A stretch of 16,441 bases of DNA from an uncultured Bacteroidota bacterium (GCA_903819815.1 CAIJFC010000095.1:1-16441); one strand, 5' to 3'. Positions 6,384 through 13,638 are shown, counted from the first letter of the stretch. Made by a program: numbers and translations. Notes: generated by a model not told the origin, from the sequence alone.

Positions 6384-8192
6384 ATGGGTTTAGTTACCGC
6401 TAAAGAAGTAGCAAAAGCAATAAAAGCCGATAAATATGGTTTTTTGGGAACTTTTTCAGGATGGTTACTGATGAAAGTTTTAAAAATATCTACGCTTAAT
6501 AAGTTCTACGATAAAAATAAGCATTTGGAAGATGTAGCATTTCTAAATGCTATTTTAGATGATTTAGAAATTAAATTTGAAATTCCGGAAGATGATTTTA
6601 AACGTTTACCAAAAGACGGAGCTTACATTACCATTTCAAACCACCCATTAGGAGGAATTGATGGCGCTCTATTATTGAAATTAATGATTGAAAGAGAACC
6701 TAATTTTAAAATAATTGCTAATTTTCTTTTACATAGAATAGCTCCCATTAAAAAGTATATAATGCCTGTAAATCCATTTGAAAATCACAAAGATGCCAAG
6801 TCCAGTGTCATTGGAATTAAGGAAACTTTGATGCATTTAAGTGAAGGAAAGCCACTTGGGATGTTTCCAGCTGGAGAAGTTTCAACTTATAAAGACGGAA
6901 AATTAGTAGTTGATAAACCATGGGAAGTAGGCGCAATAAAAGTAATTCGAAAAGCGCAAGTACCGGTAGTCCCAATTTACTTTCATGCAAAAAATAGTCA
7001 GTTATTTTACTTTTTATCAAAAATTGGAGACACTTTGCGCACAGCTAAATTACCATCGGAAGTATTTTCTCAAAAAGAAAGAGTAATAAAAGTTAGAATT
7101 GGAAAACCAATTTCTGTAAAAGAGCAAAATGAATATGAAACCATTGATGAATATTCAAAGTTCTTGCGTAAAAAAACCTACATGCTTTCCAAAGCATTTG
7201 TGAAAGAAAAATCATTTTTACCAACACCCAAAATTAAACTTCCTAAAAAAGGACCTAAAGCTATTGTTACAGGCGCTTCTGTTGAAAACATGATTCAAGA
7301 AGTGGACGCATTAAGAGCCGCAGATTGCCGTTTGCTGCAAAGTAAAAACTACGAGGTATTTTTTGCTCAGGCAGATAAAATCCCAAATGTTTTACATGAA
7401 TTAGGACGTTTACGAGAAATTACTTTTCGAGAAGTGGGCGAAGGCACCAACGAATCAACCGATATAGACAAATTTGATAAATATTACCATCACATGTTTT
7501 TGTGGGACGAGGAGGCTAAAAAAGTTGCCGGAGCTTATAGAATGGGATTGGGATCTGAAATTTATCCAAAATACGGAATGGATGGTTTTTATTTAAATGA
7601 GCTTTTCCGTTTTGAACCTGAATTACACGATATGATGTCAAAATCTATCGAAATGGGACGCGCCTTTATTATTAAAGAATACCAACAAAAGCCAATGCCT
7701 CTTTTCCTACTTTGGAAAGGGATTATTCATACTACTTTGCGATTTCCAGAGCATAAATTTTTACTTGGAGGCGTGAGTATAAGTAACCAGTTTTCAGAAT
7801 TTTCAAAATCGCTGATGATAGAATTCATGAAATCTAATTTCTATGATCCTTATATTGCGCAATATATTCATCCTAAAAAAGCGTTTAAAGTTAAATTGAA
7901 AGATGCCGATAAAGACTTTGTTTTTAATGAAGCGGAATCCGATTTAAATAAGTTTGACAAAATTATTGACGAATTAGAACCGGGAACTTTAAGACTTCCG
8001 GTTTTGATAAAAAAATACATCAAGCAAAACGCCAGAGTGGTTGCCTTCAACGTTGATCCGTTATTTAATAATGCTATTGATGGCTTAATGTACATTAGAA
8101 TTTCTGATATTCCTGACAGCACAGTTAAGCCAGTTATGGAAGAGTTTCAAGCGGAATTAGAACGAAAATTATCCGAAAAAGGAGATTTATAA
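6384..8192 (+). CDS. olsF: Bifunctional acyltransferase, OlsF-like (ornithine lipid synthesis)
   Basis: Two acyltransferase units are fused in 602 residues. The N-terminal half (about 50-270) is PlsC/OlsA-like, with the active-site block SNHPLGGIDG (H87, D93) and the acceptor-binding block FPAGEVS (161-167). The C-terminal half (about 315-480) resembles the hemolysin/OlsB GNAT-type N-acyltransferases. Known OlsF proteins, described in Serratia and reported in Flavobacterium, make ornithine lipid. The C-terminal part N-acylates ornithine to lyso-ornithine lipid and the N-terminal part adds the second, ester-linked chain. Ornithine lipids are phosphorus-free membrane lipids. The gene is monocistronic, with its own promoter and a terminator shared with the convergent SIMPL operon. 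The spacing in the first motif is H-x5-D rather than the H-x4-D of classical PlsC. It could instead be annotated as a general lysophospholipid acyltransferase/GNAT fusion. Confidence 0.85.
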   Translation: MGLVTAKEVAKAIKADKYGFLGTFSGWLLMKVLKISTLNKFYDKNKHLEDVAFLNAILDDLEIKFEIPEDDFKRLPKDGAYITISNHPLGGIDGALLLKLMIEREPNFKIIANFLLHRIAPIKKYIMPVNPFENHKDAKSSVIGIKETLMHLSEGKPLGMFPAGEVSTYKDGKLVVDKPWEVGAIKVIRKAQVPVVPIYFHAKNSQLFYFLSKIGDTLRTAKLPSEVFSQKERVIKVRIGKPISVKEQNEYETIDEYSKFLRKKTYMLSKAFVKEKSFLPTPKIKLPKKGPKAIVTGASVENMIQEVDALRAADCRLLQSKNYEVFFAQADKIPNVLHELGRLREITFREVGEGTNESTDIDKFDKYYHHMFLWDEEAKKVAGAYRMGLGSEIYPKYGMDGFYLNELFRFEPELHDMMSKSIEMGRAFIIKEYQQKPMPLFLLWKGIIHTTLRFPEHKFLLGGVSISNQFSEFSKSLMIEFMKSNFYDPYIAQYIHPKKAFKVKLKDADKDFVFNEAESDLNKFDKIIDELEPGTLRLPVLIKKYIKQNARVVAFNVDPLFNNAIDGLMYIRISDIPDSTVKPVMEEFQAELERKLSEKGDL

Positions 8193-8197
8193 AAATA

Positions 8198-8225
8198 AAA
8201 AAAGCGACAAATATGTCGCTTTTTT
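8198..8225. terminator. Bidirectional intrinsic terminator between olsF-like gene and SIMPL operon
   Basis: The stem GCGACA / TGTCGC (8204-8209, 8214-8219) has a 4-base AATA loop and is flanked by six A on the left and six T on the right. Either strand therefore gives a hairpin followed by a U-run. It lies between two convergent genes, 5 bases past one stop and 15 bases past the other. Confidence 0.9.
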
Positions 8226-8240
8226 ACTAGTGTATAGAGC

Positions 8241-8945
8241 TTATTCTAATTTAAAATTTACATTTATCTGCGTTTCAATTTTAATTTTATCGAAGGCAAT
8301 ATCAATGGGGTCATAATCACTTTCGGCATTCATACTGGCAAACCCTCGAATTTGTACTCCTTGAACCCTTCCACTTAGCATATTACTAACCGTAGAATTA
8401 CTATCGGAAATATAAATGGCATTTCCAACTTTCTGATTCAATGGTTTTGTTAATGCAATGGCAGTATTTTTTGCTTTAACAATGGCTTTCCCTTTTAGTA
8501 TTAATAGCAATTGTTCGGTTTTTGAATACTCCGTTTTTTCTAAAGAAACATTTGAAATTTCTTCTTCTTCTAAAGCCGCAATTACTTTAGAAGCCGTTTT
8601 TGCATCATAAACAACTAGTGAATAACTTTTAGTTTTGAGAATTTCTTGTTGCTTTAAAAAGTATTTTTTGTAATTACTAGTTAAATCATTCAAGGTCAAT
8701 TGTTTTTCAGTAATTATTCCAAGTGATTTTAACTTAAGATTCATTTTACTTTCTAATTCCTCAACAGAAGTTCTATTTTTGGTGTCTTTTTCGGTAATCA
8801 AAATAGTTAGAAAAATCCGATCTGGCGTTACAAGGGTATCTACTTTTGCAGAAGTTTCGATGTAGGGCAAGTCAATAAAATTTTTCGTTTGTGAGAAATT
8901 CTTTGTAATAAAAAGTAACGGGAGTAACAAGACAATTTTTTTCAT
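8241..8945 (-). CDS. SIMPL-domain (DUF541) secreted protein
   Basis: This is a predicted periplasmic protein of the SIMPL family, whose members have no agreed biochemical role. The 234 residues start with a signal peptide (MKKIVLLLPLLFITKNFSQT, cleavage near residue 19). The SIMPL fold covers about 28-233. The helix stretch VKAKNTAIALTKPLNQKVGNAIYISD (about 156-181) matches the family's A-x3-A...LxxxVG region. Residues 187-201 (SNMLSGRVQGVQIRG) resemble the plug motif of SusC-type TonB receptors, which is odd for a SIMPL protein. It starts 16 bases after the M48 peptidase gene and is the last gene of a five-gene operon. It is followed by a strong terminator. Confidence 0.82.
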   Translation of the reverse strand: MKKIVLLLPLLFITKNFSQTKNFIDLPYIETSAKVDTLVTPDRIFLTILITEKDTKNRTSVEELESKMNLKLKSLGIITEKQLTLNDLTSNYKKYFLKQQEILKTKSYSLVVYDAKTASKVIAALEEEEISNVSLEKTEYSKTEQLLLILKGKAIVKAKNTAIALTKPLNQKVGNAIYISDSNSTVSNMLSGRVQGVQIRGFASMNAESDYDPIDIAFDKIKIETQINVNFKLE

Positions 8946-8961
8946 TTGAATAGTGTTTATT

Positions 8962-9771
8962 TTATTTATCGGTTTTTAATTTTATTAGGGTCTTATAATT
9001 TTCCCATTCAGTTATGGAGATGGTAGTTTGCTTTTTATATTTCTTCCCTTTCAAATAGTCCAAAATATATTTAGCACGTTCTTCCGATTCTGGGTGTGAA
9101 GAAATCCAATACAAACTATCAGACACATCTTTTTGTTGCGACAATTCAAACATGAAATCGGCAAAAGGTTCCGGGTTAATATTCGCTTTTAGTAAATAAT
9201 CAACACTTGCCATATCAGCCTCTTTTTCCAAAGTTCGGTCATAGGCAGAAGAAGAAAGGGACTTTAAAATTTCTTTAATCAAAGCTCCGCCTTTTCCACT
9301 AGTACCCGCAGAAAGTAATACAGATAAGCCAATTTCTTTTGATAGTTTTTTCATGACATGATTATTGGCAATGTGAGCCATTTCATGACCTAAAACACCT
9401 TGTAAAGCTTCTTGATTTTTACATTCGGTTATTAAACCGGTGTAAACTACTAAGTGATTATTTGGAAGTGCAAAAGCATTGATTTCGTCTTTTTCAACAA
9501 TATGAACCTTCAAGGAATCTCTTTCAATTTTATTGTTTTTACAAATAGGCTCTAGTAATTTATCCAAAGTTTTACTAATAGAATCATTTGTATTTACTTT
9601 TTCTGTTGATGAAATTTCATCCCATATTAATTCGCCAATTTTATTTTCTGATGAACTTCGAATTTGTTTTACATGAAATCCAGTAACCCAATCTATTTGT
9701 GAAAGCCCATAAAAAAAGCCGAAGAATGCGATAATTATTATAAGTCCCTGGAGTATGATTTTCTTTCCCAT
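8962..9771 (-). CDS. M48-family membrane-anchored zinc metallopeptidase
   Basis: This is a predicted zinc protease facing the periplasm and held by one N-terminal membrane segment (about residues 5-23). The motif GHEMAH (H129, E130, H133) gives two zinc ligands and the catalytic glutamate. The downstream YDRTLEKEAD (177-186) supplies the third ligand, most likely E182, as in the RxxExxAD pattern of the family. The region around ALPNNHLVVYTGLI is the typical M48 substrate-edge strand. At 269 residues it is a compact BepA/Oma1-like core without TPR repeats. Its ATG overlaps the stop of the preceding DUF4870-like gene by one base (TAATG), indicating translational coupling. Family members usually act in envelope protein quality control, but the substrate here is unknown. 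Confidence 0.92.
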   Translation of the reverse strand: MGKKIILQGLIIIIAFFGFFYGLSQIDWVTGFHVKQIRSSSENKIGELIWDEISSTEKVNTNDSISKTLDKLLEPICKNNKIERDSLKVHIVEKDEINAFALPNNHLVVYTGLITECKNQEALQGVLGHEMAHIANNHVMKKLSKEIGLSVLLSAGTSGKGGALIKEILKSLSSSAYDRTLEKEADMASVDYLLKANINPEPFADFMFELSQQKDVSDSLYWISSHPESEERAKYILDYLKGKKYKKQTTISITEWENYKTLIKLKTDK

Positions 9772-10202
9772 TATGATCTACAGATTAAATTAGTCAAATT
9801 TCCAAAAAAGAAAACTTCAACATGCTTACCTTTTCTTGTTTGCATGGCACAATAAATGGTTGAAATAATTTCCAAAACATTAAAAACAATTACTGTAAAT
9901 AAATAGGCAAAATAGTTATTTGTTGCTTTTTCATCTGTAAAAATTATGGAAACGGTCCACCAAAAGCTATAACTATTTGCAAAAAGCAGTACCATTTGCG
10001 AAAGCAAGGCTTGGGTGCAATGCCATCTCACAAAATAAGTGCTTTTTCGGTTGGCTAAATAGAAAAAAAAGGTGGCCAATAAATTAATAATTGGCAATGG
10101 AAGTCCAGCAATTACAGCTACTAAAGACATTAAATAACTGTTGGATGCCTTTTCGTTTTCGTGTTCTGTGGGTTGATATGCGAAGTGGGTTTCTTTTGTC
10201 AT
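9771..10202 (-). CDS. DUF4870-like integral membrane protein
   Basis: This small inner-membrane protein of 143 residues has about three or four hydrophobic segments: around 24-50, 60-82 (with the pattern YFVRWHCTQALL between helices) and 93-118. A conserved-looking F-x-x-x-H-x-x-Q-A motif between the early helices is characteristic of DUF4870 proteins. Their function is not established. The family call rests on this pattern alone, so it could belong to a neighbouring small membrane family. Its start overlaps the stop of the DUF2752 gene by four bases and its stop overlaps the M48 start. Expression is therefore tightly coupled within the operon. Confidence 0.75.
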   Translation of the reverse strand: MTKETHFAYQPTEHENEKASNSYLMSLVAVIAGLPLPIINLLATFFFYLANRKSTYFVRWHCTQALLSQMVLLFANSYSFWWTVSIIFTDEKATNNYFAYLFTVIVFNVLEIISTIYCAMQTRKGKHVEVFFFGNLTNLICRS

Positions 10203-10603
10203 AATTCTTTATAAATATTCCAAATCCAGTTGAGTACAACCAGAATTATAACTGGAATTGCTATTTTTTTTTGTTTTAAAACGGACTCTATTTTATTATA
10301 GGCCTCATAAAATGATTTTCGTTTAGTTGTTAAATCAAAACCAATCCAAAAAGGCAAAATGAACAGGGCAACACTCAAAATTATTCCGAAGGGGTTATAC
10401 AGTAATGAGCCTGTCAAATCCCCTTTATACAGCGATTGAACAGCCCTAGTTGTTCCGCAAGAAGGACAAGGATAACCAGTTGCATTTTTAATCATACAAA
10501 CAGATGTTTGCTCGCCTTCAAAATAATTGCTTGTTAAAAACAAATAGAGATATCCTGAAAAACAAGCTATTAATACGATTAGATATAACTTGTTTTTCGA
10601 CAT
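10199..10603 (-). CDS. DUF2752 membrane protein
   Basis: This 134-residue membrane protein belongs to an uncharacterised family. It is recognised by the signature C-x9-C-P-x-C-G-x-T-R-A, seen here at 36-54 (C36, C46, C49, then GTTRA). The signature is followed by a short loop and the amphipathic LYNPFGIILS region. Predicted helices are at about 5-24, 72-90 and 113-130. The three cysteines next to a membrane helix could bind metal or form a disulfide, but no role is known. It lies 3 bases downstream of the TM2 gene and overlaps the next gene by four bases. Confidence 0.87.
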   Translation of the reverse strand: MSKNKLYLIVLIACFSGYLYLFLTSNYFEGEQTSVCMIKNATGYPCPSCGTTRAVQSLYKGDLTGSLLYNPFGIILSVALFILPFWIGFDLTTKRKSFYEAYNKIESVLKQKKIAIPVIILVVLNWIWNIYKEL

Positions 10604-10606
10604 TTA

Positions 10607-10948
10607 TTAATAAACCGATCTTTGAAACACTTCCATATTTTTTTCACGAGTGGCTCCCATAATTAGGAACCAATCAATAATTGTCCAAATTCCAAACCCA
10701 CCACAAGTCAATAGTTTTCCAATTCCCATTCCAGTATCACCAATGTAAAAACGGTCAATTCCTAATCCACCACCCCCTACGATTGAAATTATTAAACTAG
10801 TTGTGGGATCTTTTAATTGCAACGATTGAACGATTACCCATCTAGATTCATCCATTTGAATTAATCGTTCTCTAATTGAGGTTAATTGATAACTGTCAAA
10901 ATACTTTGCATTCATAATCATAAATAAGTCCACTTTTTGTGCTTCCAT
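10607..10948 (-). CDS. TM2-domain membrane protein
   Basis: This is a 113-residue protein with a soluble N-terminal part (about 1-47) and a C-terminal TM2 domain, two helices separated by a tight turn. The domain shows the family hallmark GGGGLGIDRFYIG (58-70), then MGIGKLLTCGGFGIWTIIDWF. TM2 proteins occur in bacteria and animals, and bacterial members have no settled function. It is the first gene of the five-gene operon with DUF2752, DUF4870-like, M48 and SIMPL genes. The 85-base gap upstream must hold the operon's control region, but no clear TAnnTTTG box is visible there. A TAATTGT / ACAATTA inverted repeat lies at 10990-11007. Confidence 0.9.
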   Translation of the reverse strand: MEAQKVDLFMIMNAKYFDSYQLTSIRERLIQMDESRWVIVQSLQLKDPTTSLIISIVGGGGLGIDRFYIGDTGMGIGKLLTCGGFGIWTIIDWFLIMGATREKNMEVFQRSVY

Positions 10949-11033
10949 AGATTTTGGGTTTAGATTTAAAGATTGCTAATGTATTAAATTAATTGTAACA
11001 ACAATTACATTTTATGATTTTATGGTAGATTTT

Positions 11034-11987
11034 TTAAAAATACTTATCCTTGATTTTATCAACTATTACTTGTGCTAATTTTTCATGACTTTCAAACGTC
11101 CATCCCGCAATGTGGGGTGTTAAAAGAACATTTTTTGCTTGAAGCAAATAGTCGAATGCAGCTGGTTTTTCGGAGTCTAAAAACAAGTTTTCGAAGGATA
11201 ATTTTTCATATTCCAAAACGTCTAATGCGGCTCCTAAAATTTTCCCCGACTTTAAACCTTGCACTAAATCATCTGTCACCACAGAATTTCCCCTTGCCGA
11301 ATTGATAAACCAAAATGGTTTTGCACAAGAGTTGATAAATGAAGAATTTATCATTTTATCGGTGGAGGAATTCCAAGGGGTGTGCAAACTTATAACATCC
11401 GATTTTTCTTGTAATTCTGCTAAAGAAACAGGTTTGGCATTAGCATCACCCACATTTTCAAGAATGTCATAAAAAAGAACTTCTAACTCAAAACCTCGTA
11501 GTTTCTTTGCAAAAGATTTGCCCATATTTCCGTAGCCTATAATCCCAACTGTTTTTCCATCCAATTCATGACCTCGATTTTCTTCCCGATTCCAACGACC
11601 GTTTTTTATTTCTAAATCGGCCTGATTGAGGTTGTTTAAAAGTGACAATAACATTCCAAGCGCATGCTCACCAACAGCGTTTTTATTTCCTTCAGGAGCA
11701 GCAATTAATGTAATATTTTTTGAAACGGCATAGTCACAATCGATGCTTTCCAAACCAGCGCCCACTCTAGCTATGAATTTTAAATTAGTCGCTTTATCTA
11801 GAAAAGTTGCGTCAATTTTAAATCGGCTGCGAATTACAATTCCATGATAATCCTGAATTTTCTCTTCAATTTCTTCCTTCGATGAAGTAAAATCTTCGTG
11901 ATTTGTAAACCCTAATTCCTGCAATTGTCCCCATAATATAGGATGGTTGCTGTCGATATGAAGGATTTTTATATTGGAAAAAGACAT
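11034..11987 (-). CDS. D-2-hydroxyacid dehydrogenase (SerA-like family)
   Basis: This NAD(P)-dependent enzyme interconverts a D-2-hydroxyacid and the matching 2-oxoacid. The 317 residues show the Rossmann signature GYGNMG (151-156). D174 lies at the end of the second strand (LFYDIL), which favours NAD over NADP. The catalytic trio is R232 (INSARG), E261 (DVLEYE) and H292 (PHIAGW). There is no C-terminal ACT domain, so this is a short form rather than a full allosteric phosphoglycerate dehydrogenase. Flavobacterial relatives are often labelled phosphoglycerate dehydrogenase. Substrate choice (3-phosphoglycerate, glyoxylate, lactate) cannot be decided from the motifs. It is transcribed divergently from the yqhD-like gene across a 139-base gap. 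Confidence 0.92.
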   Translation of the reverse strand: MSFSNIKILHIDSNHPILWGQLQELGFTNHEDFTSSKEEIEEKIQDYHGIVIRSRFKIDATFLDKATNLKFIARVGAGLESIDCDYAVSKNITLIAAPEGNKNAVGEHALGMLLSLLNNLNQADLEIKNGRWNREENRGHELDGKTVGIIGYGNMGKSFAKKLRGFELEVLFYDILENVGDANAKPVSLAELQEKSDVISLHTPWNSSTDKMINSSFINSCAKPFWFINSARGNSVVTDDLVQGLKSGKILGAALDVLEYEKLSFENLFLDSEKPAAFDYLLQAKNVLLTPHIAGWTFESHEKLAQVIVDKIKDKYF

Positions 11988-12005
11988 AACTTAATTTTTG
12001 AGTGT

Positions 12006-12013
12006 TAAAGATA
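12006..12013 (-). promoter_or_regulatory. Weak -7-like box for the hydroxyacid dehydrogenase
   Basis: The minus strand reads TATCTTTA, one base off TAnnTTTG, 19 bases before the start codon. The expected -33 position falls on the tandem repeat at 12026-12051. Confidence 0.22.
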
Positions 12014-12025
12014 CTTTTTTTTATG

Positions 12026-12051
12026 GAATATTAATTCCTGAATATTAATTC
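12026..12051. repeat. Tandem 12-base repeat in divergent control region
   Basis: GAATATTAATTC occurs at 12026-12037 and again at 12040-12051, identical and with a 14-base period. It lies between the start codons of the divergent dehydrogenase and yqhD-like genes and is AT-rich. It could be a pair of regulator-binding sites or a chance duplication. Confidence 0.6.
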
Positions 12052-12102
12052 GATTAAATAAATCTTTAACATAAATTTTCAAGTGTATCACTCATCTTAG
12101 TT

Positions 12103-12110
12103 TAAATTTG
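12103..12110 (+). promoter_or_regulatory. Possible -7 box for the yqhD-like gene
   Basis: TAAATTTG fits TAnnTTTG and lies 16 bases before ATG 12127. That implies a very short leader. A clear TTG -33 element is not seen. Confidence 0.35.
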
Positions 12111-12126
12111 TATAAAAAATTAGACC

Positions 12127-13290
12127 ATGCAAAACTTTGAATTATACAACCCTACCAACTTGGTTTTTGGAAAAGGGCAAATCGAAAAATTAGGATCATT
12201 AGTTCCTAAAAATGCCAAAATAGTATTGGCTTATGGCGGAGGCAGCATTTTTAAAAATGGCGTTTACGACCAAGTTAAATCAGCTTTAAACGGTTTTGAA
12301 ATTGTTGAATTTGGAGGAATCGAACCCAATCCCCATTTTGAAACTTTAATGAAAGCTATTGAAGTTGTAAAAGAAAAAAACATCGATTTCATTTTAGCTG
12401 TTGGAGGTGGATCGGTAATTGATGGCGTAAAATTTATTTCAGGCGCCACTTATTACGAAGGAGATCCTATGGAAATCCTAAAAAAGAGAATCTTGATAAA
12501 AGAAGGGTCAAAAGTAATTCCATTTGGAACCGTTTTAACCTTGCCAGCAACAGGCAGCGAAATGAATTCGGGATCGGTGGTAACCATCAATGCAACCCAA
12601 GAAAAACTAGCTTTTGGAGGTAGTGCTTTATTCCCAAAATTCTCCATTTGCGACCCAACTGTAATCACCTCATTGCCAGAAAGACAAATTCAAAACGGGA
12701 TTATCGATGCGTTTACCCACGTTATGGAGCAATATTTAACCTATCCGCATGACGGTTATTTACAAGACCGAATTGCAGAAGGAATTTTACAAACGCTATT
12801 TGAAATTGGCCCTAAAGTGGTTCAAAATCCTTCAGATTATGCCTTGGCTTCCAATTACATGTGGTGTTGTACCATGGCACTTAATGGCTTAATTCAAAAA
12901 GGAGTTCCATCGGATTGGGCCACTCATATGATAGGCCACGAATTGACCGCTTTATACCATATCGATCACGCAAGAACTTTAGCTATTATTGCCCCAAATT
13001 TGTATAAAGTGATGTTTGAAACCAAAAAACAAAAATTAGCACAATACGGAAAAAGAATATTCGATTTAACGGGTTCTGATGATGAAATTGCCGCAAAAGC
13101 CATCGATAAAACAATCGAATTTTTTCATACCATGGGAATGAAAACCAAATTGTCAGAATGTACAGTCAACTACAATTCAACTGCCGACTTCATTGCAAAT
13201 CGTTTTCAAGAAAGAGGATGGGTAGGTTTGGGTGAAAAACAAAATATCACCATTGAAAAAGTCCGTAAAATTGTGGAAATGAGTTACTAA
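12127..13290 (+). CDS. yqhD: NADPH-dependent alcohol/aldehyde reductase, YqhD type
   Basis: This is a cytosolic iron-family (group III) alcohol dehydrogenase that reduces short-chain and toxic aldehydes. It has 387 residues, the same length as E. coli YqhD. The metal ligands fall at the same positions: D194 and H198 (IIDAFTHVMEQY), H267 (WATHMIGHE) and H281 (IDHARTLA). The cofactor loop YGGGSI (36-41) and GGGSVIDG (93-100) are intact. The stretch ALNGLIQKGVPSDWATHMIG is characteristic of this subfamily rather than of fermentative AdhE or FucO. E. coli YqhD is NADPH-specific and protects against lipid-peroxidation aldehydes, and the same role is inferred here. It is monocistronic, with a terminator just downstream. 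Confidence 0.95.
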   Translation: MQNFELYNPTNLVFGKGQIEKLGSLVPKNAKIVLAYGGGSIFKNGVYDQVKSALNGFEIVEFGGIEPNPHFETLMKAIEVVKEKNIDFILAVGGGSVIDGVKFISGATYYEGDPMEILKKRILIKEGSKVIPFGTVLTLPATGSEMNSGSVVTINATQEKLAFGGSALFPKFSICDPTVITSLPERQIQNGIIDAFTHVMEQYLTYPHDGYLQDRIAEGILQTLFEIGPKVVQNPSDYALASNYMWCCTMALNGLIQKGVPSDWATHMIGHELTALYHIDHARTLAIIAPNLYKVMFETKKQKLAQYGKRIFDLTGSDDEIAAKAIDKTIEFFHTMGMKTKLSECTVNYNSTADFIANRFQERGWVGLGEKQNITIEKVRKIVEMSY

Positions 13291-13308
13291 TATATATTTA
13301 TACCAATA

Positions 13309-13346
13309 AAAAAGGCGTTCTTAATTTACATTTAGAACGCCTTTTT
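13309..13346 (+). terminator. Intrinsic terminator after yqhD-like gene
   Basis: The arms AAAAAGGCGTTCT (13309-13321) and AGAACGCCTTTTT (13334-13346) pair perfectly over 13 bases around a 12-base loop, with a T-run at the end. It starts 18 bases past the stop codon. No gene faces it from the right. Confidence 0.92.
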
Positions 13347-13516
13347 ATTTAAAAAAACAACCAATAATTTTAACTAATTTCAACAATATGAATCAACTGC
13401 ACATTTGATTTATAACTTAATAACGCAAAACACTTCTCGCTATTGTATTGAAAATCATAATTATACGTTAAATTATTTTTATAGTGATTGATATAGAAAT
13501 TGCGTTAAATCATATT
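13347..13516. other. AT-rich gap with no detectable gene
   Basis: This is part of the 360-base stretch between yqhD and gpsA. I find no coding sequence of useful length, no tRNA-like structure and no strong hairpin here. The rest of the stretch holds the yqhD terminator, the gpsA promoter and the structured repeat. Confidence 0.6.
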
Positions 13517-13549
13517 TTGGCTATATTTAATCAAATTTCAGTACTTTTG
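13517..13549 (+). promoter_or_regulatory. Bacteroidota-type promoter for gpsA
   Basis: TTG (13517-13519, within TTTTG) and TACTTTTG (13542-13549) are 22 bases apart, near the upper end of the usual Flavobacterium spacing. Transcription would start near 13556, placing the whole structured repeat in the gpsA leader. Confidence 0.5.
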
Positions 13550-13562
13550 GAATATAATTTTT

Positions 13563-13638
13563 AGAAGCTATTCCCGCCATTCGCTATATCTGTTTTGTCG
13601 AACCCCGCCAAAACAGGATGCCGCTACTGTCGGGGCTA
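13563..13638 (+). ncRNA. Structured intergenic repeat, copy 2, in the gpsA leader (Flavo-1-like RNA candidate)
   Basis: This 76-base element has the same framework as the copy at 1326-1392. The closing stem is AGC (13566-13568), a 4-base bulge and CCCG (13573-13576), pairing with CGGG and GCT (13631-13637). The inner ATC/GAT stem (13588-13590 with 13617-13619) has one unpaired base (13616) and caps a variable hairpin TGTTTTG / CAAAACA (13591-13597, 13609-13615) with an 11-base loop. Its right end is only 12 bases from the gpsA ATG, so folding could affect ribosome access. It has the same orientation relative to its downstream gene as copy 1 has to dut. The Flavo-1 assignment is from memory, and the true RNA strand is not proven. 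Confidence 0.6.

Noticed and set aside
10990..11007. TAATTGT / ACAATTA inverted repeat upstream of the TM2 gene as a terminator or operator
   Set aside because: Only 7 AT-rich pairs with a 4-base loop and no T-run. In AT-rich DNA this is expected by chance, so it is noted under the TM2 gene but not called.
12264..12668. Minus-strand open frames inside the yqhD-like gene
   Set aside because: They are antisense shadows of a gene with complete catalytic ligands. No promoter or homology supports them.
1326..13638. The two repeats as ends of a 12 kb mobile element or composite island
   Set aside because: They are in opposite orientation, but everything between them is core housekeeping with uniform composition and no recombinase. 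Dispersed short repeats explain them better.
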